Below are positions 1-7,437 of a DNA stretch of 11,066 bases, piece by piece (position 1 is the first letter of the stretch; each line of letters opens with the position of its first letter). The position numbers and the translations under genes are program-made. Below the pieces are notes generated by a model. The model searched no databases, was not told the origin of the DNA, and saw only the letters and a list, made by a program, of their open reading frames with translations. Source of the stretch: CAKSIW01 sp045576435. Its GTDB lineage: Bacteria > Bacillota > Clostridia > Monoglobales > Monoglobaceae. The stretch spans positions 1 to 11,066 of the forward strand of contig JAZNGL010000088.1 of NCBI GenBank assembly GCA_045576435.1, read 5' to 3'.

Positions 1-508
1 TGATTGCATGCTCCAAAATGGTGCAAAAAAGGTTTATGCAATAGATGTTGGATATGGACAGCTGGCTTGGAAGCTGAGAAATGATGAACGAGTTATTAAT
101 ATGGAACGCACGAACATCCGATATGTAACAGAAAAAGAAATTCAAGAAAAAATAGACTTTTTTTCGGTGGACGTATCATTCATATCACTTCGAAAGGTGT
201 TGCCTGTGGCATATGAGCGATTAGAAAATGGTGGAAGTGGAGTATGTCTTATTAAGCCGCAGTTTGAAGCGGGAAGAGAAAAGGTTGGGAAAAAAGGCGT
301 TGTCCGTGATAAGGATGTGCATATTGAGGTTATAGAAAACGTCCTGAACTTCACAAAAGAGATAGGCTTTTCTGTTCAGGGTTTAGATTTTTCACCTGTC
401 AGAGGACCTGAGGGGAATATAGAGTATCTGATGTATGTTAAGAAAGAAGATAAAAGCAGTCTGGATTTTAATGTTGTGGAGCTGGTTAATAAATCACATT
501 TGATATGA
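1..508 (+). CDS. tlyA: TlyA-family 16S/23S rRNA (cytidine-2'-O)-methyltransferase, 5'-truncated by window edge
   Basis: C-terminal part of a TlyA/hemolysin-A-type protein with a FtsJ-like Rossmann methyltransferase domain; the family 2'-O-methylates rRNA cytidines using S-adenosylmethionine. The reading frame is open to the left edge (Asp-Cys codons precede the Met at base 8). That Met is internal, because the family's S4 RNA-binding domain and the SAM-binding glycine loop must lie upstream. Counting from that Met, the visible blocks are YAIDVGYGQLAWKLR (10-24), VDVSFISL with Asp55, LIKPQFEAGREK with Lys83, a GVVRD block (97-101) and GPEGNIEYL with Glu139. Asp, Lys and Glu are the expected catalytic-type residues of this fold. 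About 168 of a usual ~270 residues are present. nadK follows 21 bases after the stop, the common clostridial order. Older annotations call this family hemolysin; the sequence supports the methyltransferase reading. Confidence 0.93.
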   Translation, partial: DCMLQNGAKKVYAIDVGYGQLAWKLRNDERVINMERTNIRYVTEKEIQEKIDFFSVDVSFISLRKVLPVAYERLENGGSGVCLIKPQFEAGREKVGKKGVVRDKDVHIEVIENVLNFTKEIGFSVQGLDFSPVRGPEGNIEYLMYVKKEDKSSLDFNVVELVNKSHLI

Positions 509-529
509 TGAGCAAAAGAGGAGGAAAAA

Positions 530-1369
530 ATGAAGAATATAGCGATTTTTCCAAATACCGATAGAGATAAGAATCTAACATCAACAAAAGAAGTTGTGGA
601 ACTGGTTAAAGCTTCTGGGAAAAATGTGTTGATGGATGTTTGCTTTCAAAATGCGATTGCCGGAGTTGAGTTTTTGCCAATGTCTGCAATTATGGAGAGA
701 GCGGACTTGATTGTTGCACTCGGTGGTGACGGAACAATTCTTAAAATAGTTAAGGATGCTGCAGAGGCAAATGTACCGATTGTAGGAATTAATCTTGGAC
801 ATTTAGGCTTTTTAACACAAGCAGAAAAAGATGATTTGTCTGTTTTTGAGAAGGTTTTTAATGGCGAATTTTCAATTAGCAACAATATGATGCTTGAAGC
901 ACGTTTGATAAGAGATGGTGCGATAACAGAAAAATATACAGCACTTAATGATGTTATTTTAAGTGGAGAAGCAGCAATGATTTCGGTGGAGGCAGAGGTG
1001 AATGGAATTTCTGCAAGTAAATATCTTGCCGACGGAATGATAATTGCAACGTCAACCGGATCAACAGCATATTCTTTGTCGTGCGGTGGCCCGATTATAA
1101 ATCCAAGTCTGGATTGCATAATATTGACACCAATTTGTCCGCATAGTTTGAAATCAAGATGCATAGTTATTCCGCCAAAAGATGTTGTTCGTATCAGAAT
1201 AAATGAGGAACGCTCCAACAAAGCGATTTTAAGAGTGGATGGAACTGTTATGAAAACGCTTAAAGTTGGAGATATAATTGAGATATGTTGTGCAGAAAAA
1301 CGAGCACCGTTAATAAATTTGAATGATAGAAATTATTTTGATGTAATAAGAGAAAAACTATCCGATTAG
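530..1369 (+). CDS. nadK: NAD kinase (ATP/polyphosphate-NAD kinase)
   Basis: Phosphorylates NAD+ to NADP+ in the cytoplasm, the only known route to NADP. At 279 aa it has the usual NadK length. The diagnostic motifs are all present: GGDGT at residues 65-69 (catalytic Asp67) followed by ILK, GINLGHLGFLT at 87-96, the Asn-Asp pair at 140-141 that contacts NAD, and the DGMIIATSTGSTAYSLSCGG block at 168-187, which matches the family's conserved DG..TPTGSTAYS..GGP segment with Ser in place of the usual Pro. Further on are His205 in ICPHSL and the RVDG turn near 235. The start ATG has a strong AGAGGAGG ribosome binding site at 517-524, five bases upstream. The gene sits between tlyA and recN, as in many Clostridia, but argR, normally between nadK and recN, is absent. 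Confidence 0.97.
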   Translation: MKNIAIFPNTDRDKNLTSTKEVVELVKASGKNVLMDVCFQNAIAGVEFLPMSAIMERADLIVALGGDGTILKIVKDAAEANVPIVGINLGHLGFLTQAEKDDLSVFEKVFNGEFSISNNMMLEARLIRDGAITEKYTALNDVILSGEAAMISVEAEVNGISASKYLADGMIIATSTGSTAYSLSCGGPIINPSLDCIILTPICPHSLKSRCIVIPPKDVVRIRINEERSNKAILRVDGTVMKTLKVGDIIEICCAEKRAPLINLNDRNYFDVIREKLSD

Positions 1370-1396
1370 GACATTTGTATAAGGGGTAAAAGATAA

Positions 1397-3103
1397 ATGC
1401 TTAGAGAACTTCAAATAAAAAATGTTGCTGTAATCGACGAGGTTAGTGTTGAATTCGGGAATGGGTTTAATGTTTTAACAGGTGAAACAGGCGCCGGCAA
1501 ATCCATTTTAATTGATTCAATAAATATGGCACTGGGAAGTCGGGCAAGCCGGGATATTATTCGTAGCGGATGCGATAAGGCATTTGTTTCTGCATGCTTT
1601 GAAATAAGCGATAAAAGAGTTTTAAAACAGCTTGAGGAGTTCGGAATTGAGACGGAAGATGATGTTGTTTTGATAAGCCGACAGATAAATACTGACGGAA
1701 AGAGCGTTAGCAGAATAAACGGCATGATTGTTCCTGCAACAGTGGCAAGAGAAATAACAGGAATGCTCGTTGATATTCATGGACAGAATGATAATCAGGC
1801 GTTGTTGTGCAGCAAAAATCATATGGGGTTTCTTGATGAATATGGCAACTTATATGAAAAGATTGAGGAATATAGAAAAGCATATAAGAAAATGCAGCAA
1901 ATTGAAAAAGAGATAGAAACACTTTCGATAAATGAGGAAGAAAAGGGACGAAGATTAGAACTTTCCCGGTTTCAGGCGCAAGAAATAAATGCGGCAAGAT
2001 TGAAGGCAAATGAAGATTCTGAACTTGAAGAAAAACGTAATTATTTATATAATATGGAAAGCATAGTTTCAGGAACAAGTGAGGCATATGCGGCAATTTA
2101 TGGTGCTGAAGAAAATTCAGCGTATGATATTTTACGGAGAGCGGCTCGAAGTCTTTCTGATGTTGTGGAGTTTGATAAAAAGCTTGCAGAGGGTTATGAT
2201 AGATTGGAAAGCGTGATTGCAGAGGTGGAAGATGTCGCCTCTGAGTTGAATTCGCGACTTTCGGGAACTGAATTCAATATGGCTGAACTTGATGCCATTG
2301 AGGAAAGACTGGATTTAATATCCAACCTGAAGCGTAAATATGGGAATTCAATTGAAGAAATTTTAGAATATGGTAAAAAGGCAGAGCTTGAAGCAGAAAA
2401 CATCGAAAAAAGCGATGAGCGTATATTTGAGTTGAGGGAAGAACTTAAAGAGGCGAGCTTTGAGGTTGAAAAGCTTGGAGCAATGCTTAGCGATGCGAGA
2501 AAAATGTCAGCAATTGGTTTAGAAGAAAAAATTATGACCGAGCTTAAAGATTTGGACATGCCTCGTGTTAAGTTTGCTGTAGGAATTGAGAAAAAAACAT
2601 CTGTAAATGGTGAGACTGAATATAGTGAACATGGTTGTGACGATATTGAATTTCTGATTTCAACCAATCCGGGCGAAAATTTAAAGCCGATGTCAAAGAT
2701 TGCATCAGGCGGTGAACTTTCAAGAATAATGCTAGCAATAAAGTCAATACTTGCAGATGCGGGTCTTGCTGAAACCATGATATTTGATGAAATTGATACA
2801 GGAGTCAGTGGAAGAGCAGCACAAAAAATTGCCGAGAAAATTTGTCGGCTTGCAGAAAAAAAGCAGATTTTTTCAATAACCCACCTTGCGCAAATTGCAG
2901 CAATGGCTGATAATCAATATTTAATCAAGAAAAATATATGCGATGATAAAACTTCAACAACGGTTAATCTGCTTGATTATGAAGCTCGTTGTGAGGAACT
3001 TGCACGCATTATTGGTGGTGTGTCTGTGACAGAACTCACACTTAAAAATGCACGAGAAATGCTTGCTATGGCAGAGAAATATAAAGCAAGTCAAACAATA
3101 TGA
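1397..3103 (+). CDS. recN: DNA repair protein RecN (SMC-like ATPase)
   Basis: SMC-type ATPase acting early in recombinational repair of double-strand breaks. At 568 aa it has the family length. The N-terminal head half has Walker A GETGAGKS at residues 29-36 and the Q-loop region DIHGQNDNQ at 126-134. A long charged, heptad-like coiled-coil arm spans roughly 150-370. The C-terminal head half has the ABC signature SGGELSR at 437-443, Walker B MIFDEID at 461-467 with the D-loop TGVSGRAA after it, and the switch histidine in SITHLAQ (His496). Head-coil-head with a short arm is RecN architecture, not SbcC or SMC. The start ATG has an AAGGGG-like site at 1381-1386. The gene is 27 bases after nadK, and its stop codon overlaps the ribosome binding site of the next gene, suggesting cotranslation. 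No LexA-type box was recognised in the short upstream gap. Confidence 0.97.
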   Translation: MLRELQIKNVAVIDEVSVEFGNGFNVLTGETGAGKSILIDSINMALGSRASRDIIRSGCDKAFVSACFEISDKRVLKQLEEFGIETEDDVVLISRQINTDGKSVSRINGMIVPATVAREITGMLVDIHGQNDNQALLCSKNHMGFLDEYGNLYEKIEEYRKAYKKMQQIEKEIETLSINEEEKGRRLELSRFQAQEINAARLKANEDSELEEKRNYLYNMESIVSGTSEAYAAIYGAEENSAYDILRRAARSLSDVVEFDKKLAEGYDRLESVIAEVEDVASELNSRLSGTEFNMAELDAIEERLDLISNLKRKYGNSIEEILEYGKKAELEAENIEKSDERIFELREELKEASFEVEKLGAMLSDARKMSAIGLEEKIMTELKDLDMPRVKFAVGIEKKTSVNGETEYSEHGCDDIEFLISTNPGENLKPMSKIASGGELSRIMLAIKSILADAGLAETMIFDEIDTGVSGRAAQKIAEKICRLAEKKQIFSITHLAQIAAMADNQYLIKKNICDDKTSTTVNLLDYEARCEELARIIGGVSVTELTLKNAREMLAMAEKYKASQTI

Positions 3104-3117
3104 GGAGAGAATAAACC

Positions 3118-3504
3118 GTGGAAAAGATTGGCGTTGTTTGTGAAATTGATGGAGAATATGCAACTGTTAAAGTGCAAAGGGATTCTTCGTGTGGTGAAAA
3201 CTGTGCCGCATGTGGTTTGTGTGGCAATAAAGAAATGCTGTTAAAAATAAAAAACTCCGAACAACTTGTTGTGGGAGATGAGGTTAAGCTAAAATCAAGT
3301 GACGCAAAGTTTTTGAAGCGCTCAGCTTTTGGATATTTATCACTTACGGCATTGCTCATATGTGGTGGATTGATAGGCTCAATGTTTGGCGGAGAATGGG
3401 TGGCATTTTGGGGAAGCATTTTTGCGCTTGTTTTAGGTGTTTTGTTATTGAAACGCTTTTTTGTTAAAGATATGGAAGTTACAGTTGAAAAAATCACGAG
3501 GTAA
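3118..3504 (+). CDS. RseC/MucC-family (SoxR-reducing-type) membrane protein
   Basis: A 128-aa protein of RseC/MucC layout: a short cytosolic N-terminal beta-rich domain opening MEKIGVVCEI, a cysteine cluster, then two membrane helices. The cysteines are Cys25, Cys29, Cys32 and Cys35 (CX3CX2CX2C), with Cys8 as an extra. Membrane segments are about 70-90 and 93-112, joined by a short GGEW loop, with a basic and acidic tail. In enterobacteria RseC works with the Rsx/Rnf electron-transfer complex to keep SoxR reduced and also modulates sigma-E; in Clostridia the role of stand-alone copies is unclear. No rnf/rsx gene is visible here. The start is GTG, chosen because AGGAGAG (3103-3109) lies eight bases upstream and overlaps the recN stop. 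The next gene begins two bases after the stop. Family assignment is fairly firm; function is inference. Confidence 0.85.
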   Translation: MEKIGVVCEIDGEYATVKVQRDSSCGENCAACGLCGNKEMLLKIKNSEQLVVGDEVKLKSSDAKFLKRSAFGYLSLTALLICGGLIGSMFGGEWVAFWGSIFALVLGVLLLKRFFVKDMEVTVEKITR

Positions 3505-3506
3505 TT

Positions 3507-5411
3507 ATGCTTATAACAGTTGATAATTTATGCAAAAGCTTTGGTGAAGAAAAAATTTTAGAGAACATAAACATGACCATAAACGAAAAAGGACGTTATG
3601 GTCTTATTGGTGTTAATGGAGCAGGAAAATCGACGTTGCTCCGGATTTTGATGGGCGAGCTCAATTTTGAAAGCGGAAATGTTATTAAAAAACCCAACCT
3701 AACAATTGGATATCTCAAACAAAATAATGGTCTTGAACGCGAGAATACAATTATTGATGAAATGCATAAGGTTTTTGAGGATGTCCTGAAAGCGGAAGAC
3801 AGCATGCGTCAACTAGAGCATGAAATGACGAAAATAAGCGACCATAATAGTCAGGAATTTAAGAAAGTCTCAGGGGAATATAATAGAGCGGTTGCATATT
3901 TTGAGAGCCATGACGGATATGGAATAGAGGTTAAAATCAAGACAATATTAAATGGTATGGGCTTTGGCGATAAAGAGCTCACAACGATGATAAATGTTTT
4001 GAGTGGTGGGGAAAAAACCCGACTTGCTATTGCAAAATTGCTTTTGGAAGAGCCTGAGCTTTTAATCCTTGATGAACCGACAAATCACCTTGATTTTAAA
4101 ACGCTCAGATGGCTTGAAGAATATCTGCTTTCCTATAATGGTGCATTATTAATTGTGTCGCATGATAGATATTTTCTTGACAAGACAGTGGAACACATAT
4201 ATGAAGTGGAGCGCAGAAAGCTTTATTCATATACAGGGAATTATTCAAAATATGTTGTGCAAAAGGCGATGCGAAGAGAGCGTGAGGAAAAAGAATATGA
4301 AATGCAACAAATACAGATTGCACAACTTAAAACATATGTTGACAAAAATATAGCAAGAGCATCAACTTCGGCAAGTGCAAAATCAAGGCTGAAAATTCTT
4401 GAAAACATGGATGTTCTGGAAAAACCCGACGGCAATTTAAAACCTATGCGCCTGAAGTTTGAACACAAAAACGAGCCATATAAGGACGTGCTAACGGTTG
4501 AAAATCTCACCGTTTCGGTGGGGAATGAAAGAATAACGCTTTGTGAAAACATAAATATTTCAATTAAACGTGGCGAAAAAATTGCAATTATTGGCGATAA
4601 CGGAATAGGGAAGTCTTCTTTTCTTAAAACAATTCAGGGGATAATAGAGCATAGCTATGGCAGTGTTGAATGGGGTAAAAATGTGAACATCAGCTATTAT
4701 GAGCAGGAAAATCTTAATCTTAATCAGGAGAAAATAGCTCTTGATGAATTATGGGATAGATTTCCTGAATTGACAGAAACAGAAATAAGACGTGTTCTGG
4801 GAAATGTTTTGCTTACTAAGGATGATGTTTATAAGCCTGTGAAAGTGATTAGTGGCGGAGAGCGTGCCAAGCTTGCGTTTTGTATTATTATGCTTGAAAA
4901 AGCAAATGTATTAATTCTTGATGAGCCAACAAACCACCTTGATTTGATGTCTAAAGAAGTTTTGGAAAACGCACTTTTCGAATATGGCGGAACGCTGATT
5001 TTTGTATCGCATGATAGATATCTGCTTAATAAAATTCCTGATAAAATTGTGGAAATAAAACGGGACGGAGCGATTATATATAACGGTAAATATGATTATT
5101 ATTGTGAAATTTGCGAGCAGGAAGCAAAAAAGGAACGACTTGAGAAGGTAGCCATAGAAAAACCCAAAGCTGACAACGGATATCGGTCAAAGGAACAACG
5201 CCGCGAGGATGCACAAAGAAAAAATCGCATTAAAGAACTTGAAAAGCTGATTGAAGAAACAGAAACAAGAATTGCGGAACTTGAAGTTGAAATGACCTCC
5301 GAAGAAGTTTTTTCTGATTATGTGCTGATGAATGAAAAGTGTGAAGAAATTGAAAAATGTCGTTGCAATCTTGATAACTTCTATGAAGAATGGACGGAAT
5401 TGGAGAGATAA
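3507..5411 (+). CDS. ABC-F family ATPase (ribosome-associated, duplicated ABC domains)
   Basis: A 634-aa soluble protein with two ABC ATPase cassettes and no membrane helices, the ABC-F layout (Uup, YdiF, EttA relatives) whose members bind the ribosomal E site and affect translation or drug protection. Domain 1: Walker A GVNGAGKS (35-42), signature LSGGE (165-169), Walker B LLILDEPTNHLD with Glu190. A charged helical linker (about 240-320), including the RASTSASAKSR stretch, corresponds to the P-site tRNA-interacting motif region. Domain 2: Walker A GDNGIGKS (363-370), signature ISGGE (448-452), Walker B VLILDEPTNHLD with Glu473. A C-terminal coiled coil (about 560-625) follows, as in Uup/YdiF-type proteins. 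Both catalytic glutamates are intact. The ribosome binding site CGAGGT (3497-3502) overlaps the upstream stop. There is no leader ORF or attenuator ahead of it, unlike many antibiotic-resistance ABC-F genes, so a housekeeping subfamily is more likely. Confidence 0.95.
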   Translation: MLITVDNLCKSFGEEKILENINMTINEKGRYGLIGVNGAGKSTLLRILMGELNFESGNVIKKPNLTIGYLKQNNGLERENTIIDEMHKVFEDVLKAEDSMRQLEHEMTKISDHNSQEFKKVSGEYNRAVAYFESHDGYGIEVKIKTILNGMGFGDKELTTMINVLSGGEKTRLAIAKLLLEEPELLILDEPTNHLDFKTLRWLEEYLLSYNGALLIVSHDRYFLDKTVEHIYEVERRKLYSYTGNYSKYVVQKAMRREREEKEYEMQQIQIAQLKTYVDKNIARASTSASAKSRLKILENMDVLEKPDGNLKPMRLKFEHKNEPYKDVLTVENLTVSVGNERITLCENINISIKRGEKIAIIGDNGIGKSSFLKTIQGIIEHSYGSVEWGKNVNISYYEQENLNLNQEKIALDELWDRFPELTETEIRRVLGNVLLTKDDVYKPVKVISGGERAKLAFCIIMLEKANVLILDEPTNHLDLMSKEVLENALFEYGGTLIFVSHDRYLLNKIPDKIVEIKRDGAIIYNGKYDYYCEICEQEAKKERLEKVAIEKPKADNGYRSKEQRREDAQRKNRIKELEKLIEETETRIAELEVEMTSEEVFSDYVLMNEKCEEIEKCRCNLDNFYEEWTELER

Positions 5412-5413
5412 AA

Positions 5414-6730
5414 ATGATGGAAGTGAAAACAGATATTTATAATTCAAAGGAATATAAGCTTTCCCGAAAGGCATATGTTGCTCAGGAAACGTTTCAATAT
5501 TTCATTTTATTATTGGTAGCCGATGCTTTTTTGGCTAAACTTTTAACACATATAGGAATAAGTGATGCACTTACGGGGATTATCTCATCCTTTGTATCTG
5601 TTGCGTTTTTATTTCAACTTCTGGCAATTTTTCTGGCAGGCAAAGCCAAAACAGCAAAAAAAGTTGTTGTGCCGATTAATTGTGCAAGTGCATTTTTGTG
5701 TATGTGTCTTTATTTTGTGCCGTTTATTCCGGTTGGAAAAGAGATAAAAACGATATTTGTAATGTTTTGTGTTGCGGGAGCATATGCACTTAATTATCTT
5801 GTGAGTGGAATGTTGTTCAAATGGGCGAACTCTTATGTTTCACCTCAAAAACGAGCGGTGTTTTCTGCAAAAAAAGAGATTGTTTCGTTATTGAGCGGAA
5901 TAGTGTTCACATTAGTAATTGGATTTATCGTGGATAAATATGCAGAAATTGGTAATATTGAAGGCGGATTTTTGTTTATTTCGATAATAATTTTGCTACT
6001 CAACATCGGAAATTTTATTAGCTTTATGGTGATAAAGAGCGATAAGGGGACAGAAAAAACCAGCAACGAGAAAGAAGAGAACTTTTGGCTGGTTGTAAAA
6101 GATTTATTTAAAAACAAGAATTTTTCTAATGTGGTTTTGATTACAACACTATATTATATTGCAAACGGAATTACAGCGGGATTTCTTGGAACATTTAAAA
6201 CTGTTGATTTGGCAATGAGTGTCGGAACTGTGCAGGTTATAAACATTGTTGGGTGTTTTGCCCGTGCTGCGTGTTCAATTCCGTTTGGAAAATTTTCAGA
6301 TAAGCGGTCTTTTGCAACAGGGTTGAAATGGGGTTATATTTTTGCGGCACTTTCATATGTTGTAATAATATTCACAACTCCAAACAATTGGTGGTTAATA
6401 GTATTGTTCACTATTTTGAATAGTATCAGTGTTGCAGGAACGAATGCTAATTCCTATAACATAGTATATAGCTATGTTAACAGCAAATACATAGTTCAGG
6501 CAATGGCAATTAAAAATAGCATAGCGGGAATTTGTGGATTTTTGGCAACAATGGCCGCAGGAAAGCTTCTTGATATGATACAAAAAAGTGGAAACATGAT
6601 TTTTGGAATAAAAACATATGGTCAGCATGTTCTTGCAATATTAAGCGTTATCGGGTTATTAATAACAGTTTTATGCATAAATAAATTATTAGAAAAAACA
6701 AAAAGGAGCGATTTTTATGAAAACAATTAA
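5414..6730 (+). CDS. MFS-type membrane transporter
   Basis: A 438-aa integral membrane protein with about 11-12 hydrophobic segments and a charged central cytosolic loop (VIKSDKGTEKTSNEKEENF, about residues 203-221) splitting it into two halves, as in the major facilitator superfamily. A loop GKFSDKRSF in the second half resembles the MFS motif-A GxxxDRxxRR turn. The substrate cannot be read from the sequence. I start it at 5414, because GGAGAG at 5402-5407 sits six bases ahead. The in-frame ATG at 5390 would overlap the ABC-F gene by 22 bases and has no ribosome binding site. The C-terminus overlaps the next gene by 14 bases, so the two are probably translationally coupled and may share a pathway. 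The first half has a VSPQKRAVFSAKKE loop, common in clostridial MFS proteins of unknown substrate. Confidence 0.87.
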   Translation: MMEVKTDIYNSKEYKLSRKAYVAQETFQYFILLLVADAFLAKLLTHIGISDALTGIISSFVSVAFLFQLLAIFLAGKAKTAKKVVVPINCASAFLCMCLYFVPFIPVGKEIKTIFVMFCVAGAYALNYLVSGMLFKWANSYVSPQKRAVFSAKKEIVSLLSGIVFTLVIGFIVDKYAEIGNIEGGFLFISIIILLLNIGNFISFMVIKSDKGTEKTSNEKEENFWLVVKDLFKNKNFSNVVLITTLYYIANGITAGFLGTFKTVDLAMSVGTVQVINIVGCFARAACSIPFGKFSDKRSFATGLKWGYIFAALSYVVIIFTTPNNWWLIVLFTILNSISVAGTNANSYNIVYSYVNSKYIVQAMAIKNSIAGICGFLATMAAGKLLDMIQKSGNMIFGIKTYGQHVLAILSVIGLLITVLCINKLLEKTKRSDFYENN

Positions 6731-7208
6731 AGTGGAACCAATCACACACGAAAGCTTTGCACCTTTTGGGCAGTTTTATGTTATGGATAACCCCGAGGGC
6801 TATGCGCTTTGTGGAGAAATTCACAGATTTTTCCCTGACAGAATAACGGCAGATAGCCAGACAAGAGTTGCATTTTCTCCGATTCTTGTTAAAAAGCCTG
6901 AAAAAATGATTATCACTCAACAGGAATATCATACAACAACGTGGGAGATGATATTGCCGCTGAACGATGATATGATTTTGCATTGTGCACCTGCATCGGC
7001 GGGAACACCTGTAACAGAATATGCTAAAGCGTTTCTTGTTCCCAAAAACACATTGGTGAAAATGAATTCGGCAATATGGCACTTAGCGCCATTGCCTGCA
7101 AATTGTGACGAGCTTTCAGCAATTATAATATTGCCGGAGTGTACTTATGCCAACGATTGTACGGTGGTTGATTTAACTCCTGAGCAACAATTTGAAATTA
7201 TTAAATGA
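6717..7208 (+). CDS. Ureidoglycolate lyase-family (AllA-like) cupin-fold protein
   Basis: A 163-aa soluble protein resembling the ureidoglycolate lyase family. The N-terminal KVEPITHESFAPFGQF matches the typical 'x-P-L-T-x-E-A-F-A-P-F-G' opening, and the middle and end carry beta-strand blocks EYHTTTWEMILPL (75-87) and MNSAIWHLAPL (115-125) that correspond to the family's histidine/tryptophan strands. A TYANDC turn lies near the end. AllA releases glyoxylate and urea from ureidoglycolate in allantoin degradation. The AllA 'HPLGSQAF' signature is replaced here by HTTTWEMIL, so the true substrate may differ. The start ATG has AAGGAG at 6703-6708 and overlaps the transporter's end by 14 bases. 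No other allantoin or purine-degradation gene is visible. It is the last gene of the rightward operon and is followed directly by a terminator. Fold assignment is fairly sure; enzyme activity is unproven. Confidence 0.75.
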   Translation: MKTIKVEPITHESFAPFGQFYVMDNPEGYALCGEIHRFFPDRITADSQTRVAFSPILVKKPEKMIITQQEYHTTTWEMILPLNDDMILHCAPASAGTPVTEYAKAFLVPKNTLVKMNSAIWHLAPLPANCDELSAIIILPECTYANDCTVVDLTPEQQFEIIK

Positions 7209-7215
7209 GAATAAT

Positions 7216-7253
7216 AAAAAACAACCATCTGCTTTAGCAGATGGTTGTTTTTT
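7216..7253 (+). terminator. Rho-independent terminator, bidirectional (operon end / tRNA-Pro end)
   Basis: A 17-bp perfect stem, with arms 7216-7232 and 7237-7253 around a TTTA loop. The core pairs are CAACCATCTGC with its complement, and outer A/T pairs provide a T-run in both directions. It begins seven bases after the stop of the AllA-like gene. Read on the minus strand it directly abuts the CCA end of the tRNA gene, so it can end both convergent transcripts. Confidence 0.92.
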
Positions 7254-7329
7254 GGTCGAGGTTACAGGATTCGAACCTGTGGCCCCCTGGTCCCAAACCA
7301 GGTGCGCTACCAAACTGCGCTAAACCTCG
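7253..7329 (-). tRNA. tRNA-Pro (anticodon UGG), CCA encoded
   Basis: The minus strand folds as a complete cloverleaf of 77 bases including CCA. The acceptor stem is CGAGGTT with AACCTCG, discriminator A, then encoded CCA. The D stem is GCGC/GCGC with a GGT-containing loop. The anticodon stem CCTGG/CCAGG encloses TTTGGGA, giving anticodon TGG. The T stem ACAGG/CCTGT encloses TTCGAAT. UGG can read all four proline codons by wobble. A consensus promoter lies just upstream and a hairpin terminator just downstream, so it is a single-gene transcription unit. Confidence 0.97.
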
Positions 7330-7348
7330 TAATATCACCGACTTGTAT

Positions 7349-7377
7349 ATTATACACATTTGAAATCTGTTTGTCAA
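7349..7377 (-). promoter_or_regulatory. Consensus sigma-A promoter for tRNA-Pro
   Basis: On the minus strand, TTGACA (7372-7377) and TATAAT (7349-7354) are separated by exactly 17 bases, a perfect match to the housekeeping consensus. The predicted transcription start near 7342 leaves a leader of about 12 bases before the tRNA. The AT-rich segment beyond the -35 could act as an UP element. Confidence 0.92.
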
Positions 7378-7382
7378 GTGTT

Positions 7383-7402
7383 TTTTCAAAAATATTTGAA
7401 AA
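7383..7402. repeat. Inverted repeat upstream of the tRNA-Pro promoter
   Basis: Arms TTTTCAAA (7383-7390) and TTTGAAAA (7395-7402) with a 4-base AATA spacer, between the two divergent promoters and six bases from the tRNA -35. It could be a protein-binding site or simply the A/T tracts of an UP element. Confidence 0.45.
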
Positions 7403-7411
7403 GACTTTTTA

Positions 7412-7437
7412 TAAAGAAAAATTTTATTTTTTCTTTA
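7412..7437. repeat. Inverted repeat overlapping the rubredoxin -35
   Basis: Arms TAAAGAAAAA (7412-7421) and TTTTTCTTTA (7428-7437), 10 bp each with a six-base spacer. The right arm overlaps the -35 hexamer of the rubredoxin promoter. The composition is almost purely A/T, so chance is a real possibility. Confidence 0.4.

Noticed and set aside
1..508. Hemolysin/toxin reading of TlyA
   Set aside because: The visible domain is an FtsJ-like methyltransferase with Asp, Lys and Glu in place, and the gene is in a housekeeping operon.
646..1221. A long minus-strand frame opposite nadK, and a similar one at 2194-2778 opposite recN
   Set aside because: Both lie fully inside strongly supported genes, lack ribosome binding sites and read as antisense shadows.
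3507..5411. ABC-F gene as an antibiotic-resistance determinant
   Set aside because: It is embedded in a core operon with no leader peptide or attenuator, and its coiled-coil C-terminus fits Uup/YdiF-type housekeeping members better.
5390..5413. Upstream ATG at 5390 as the MFS transporter start
   Set aside because: It lies inside the ABC-F gene without a ribosome binding site, while GGAGAG at 5402-5407 is well placed for the ATG at 5414.
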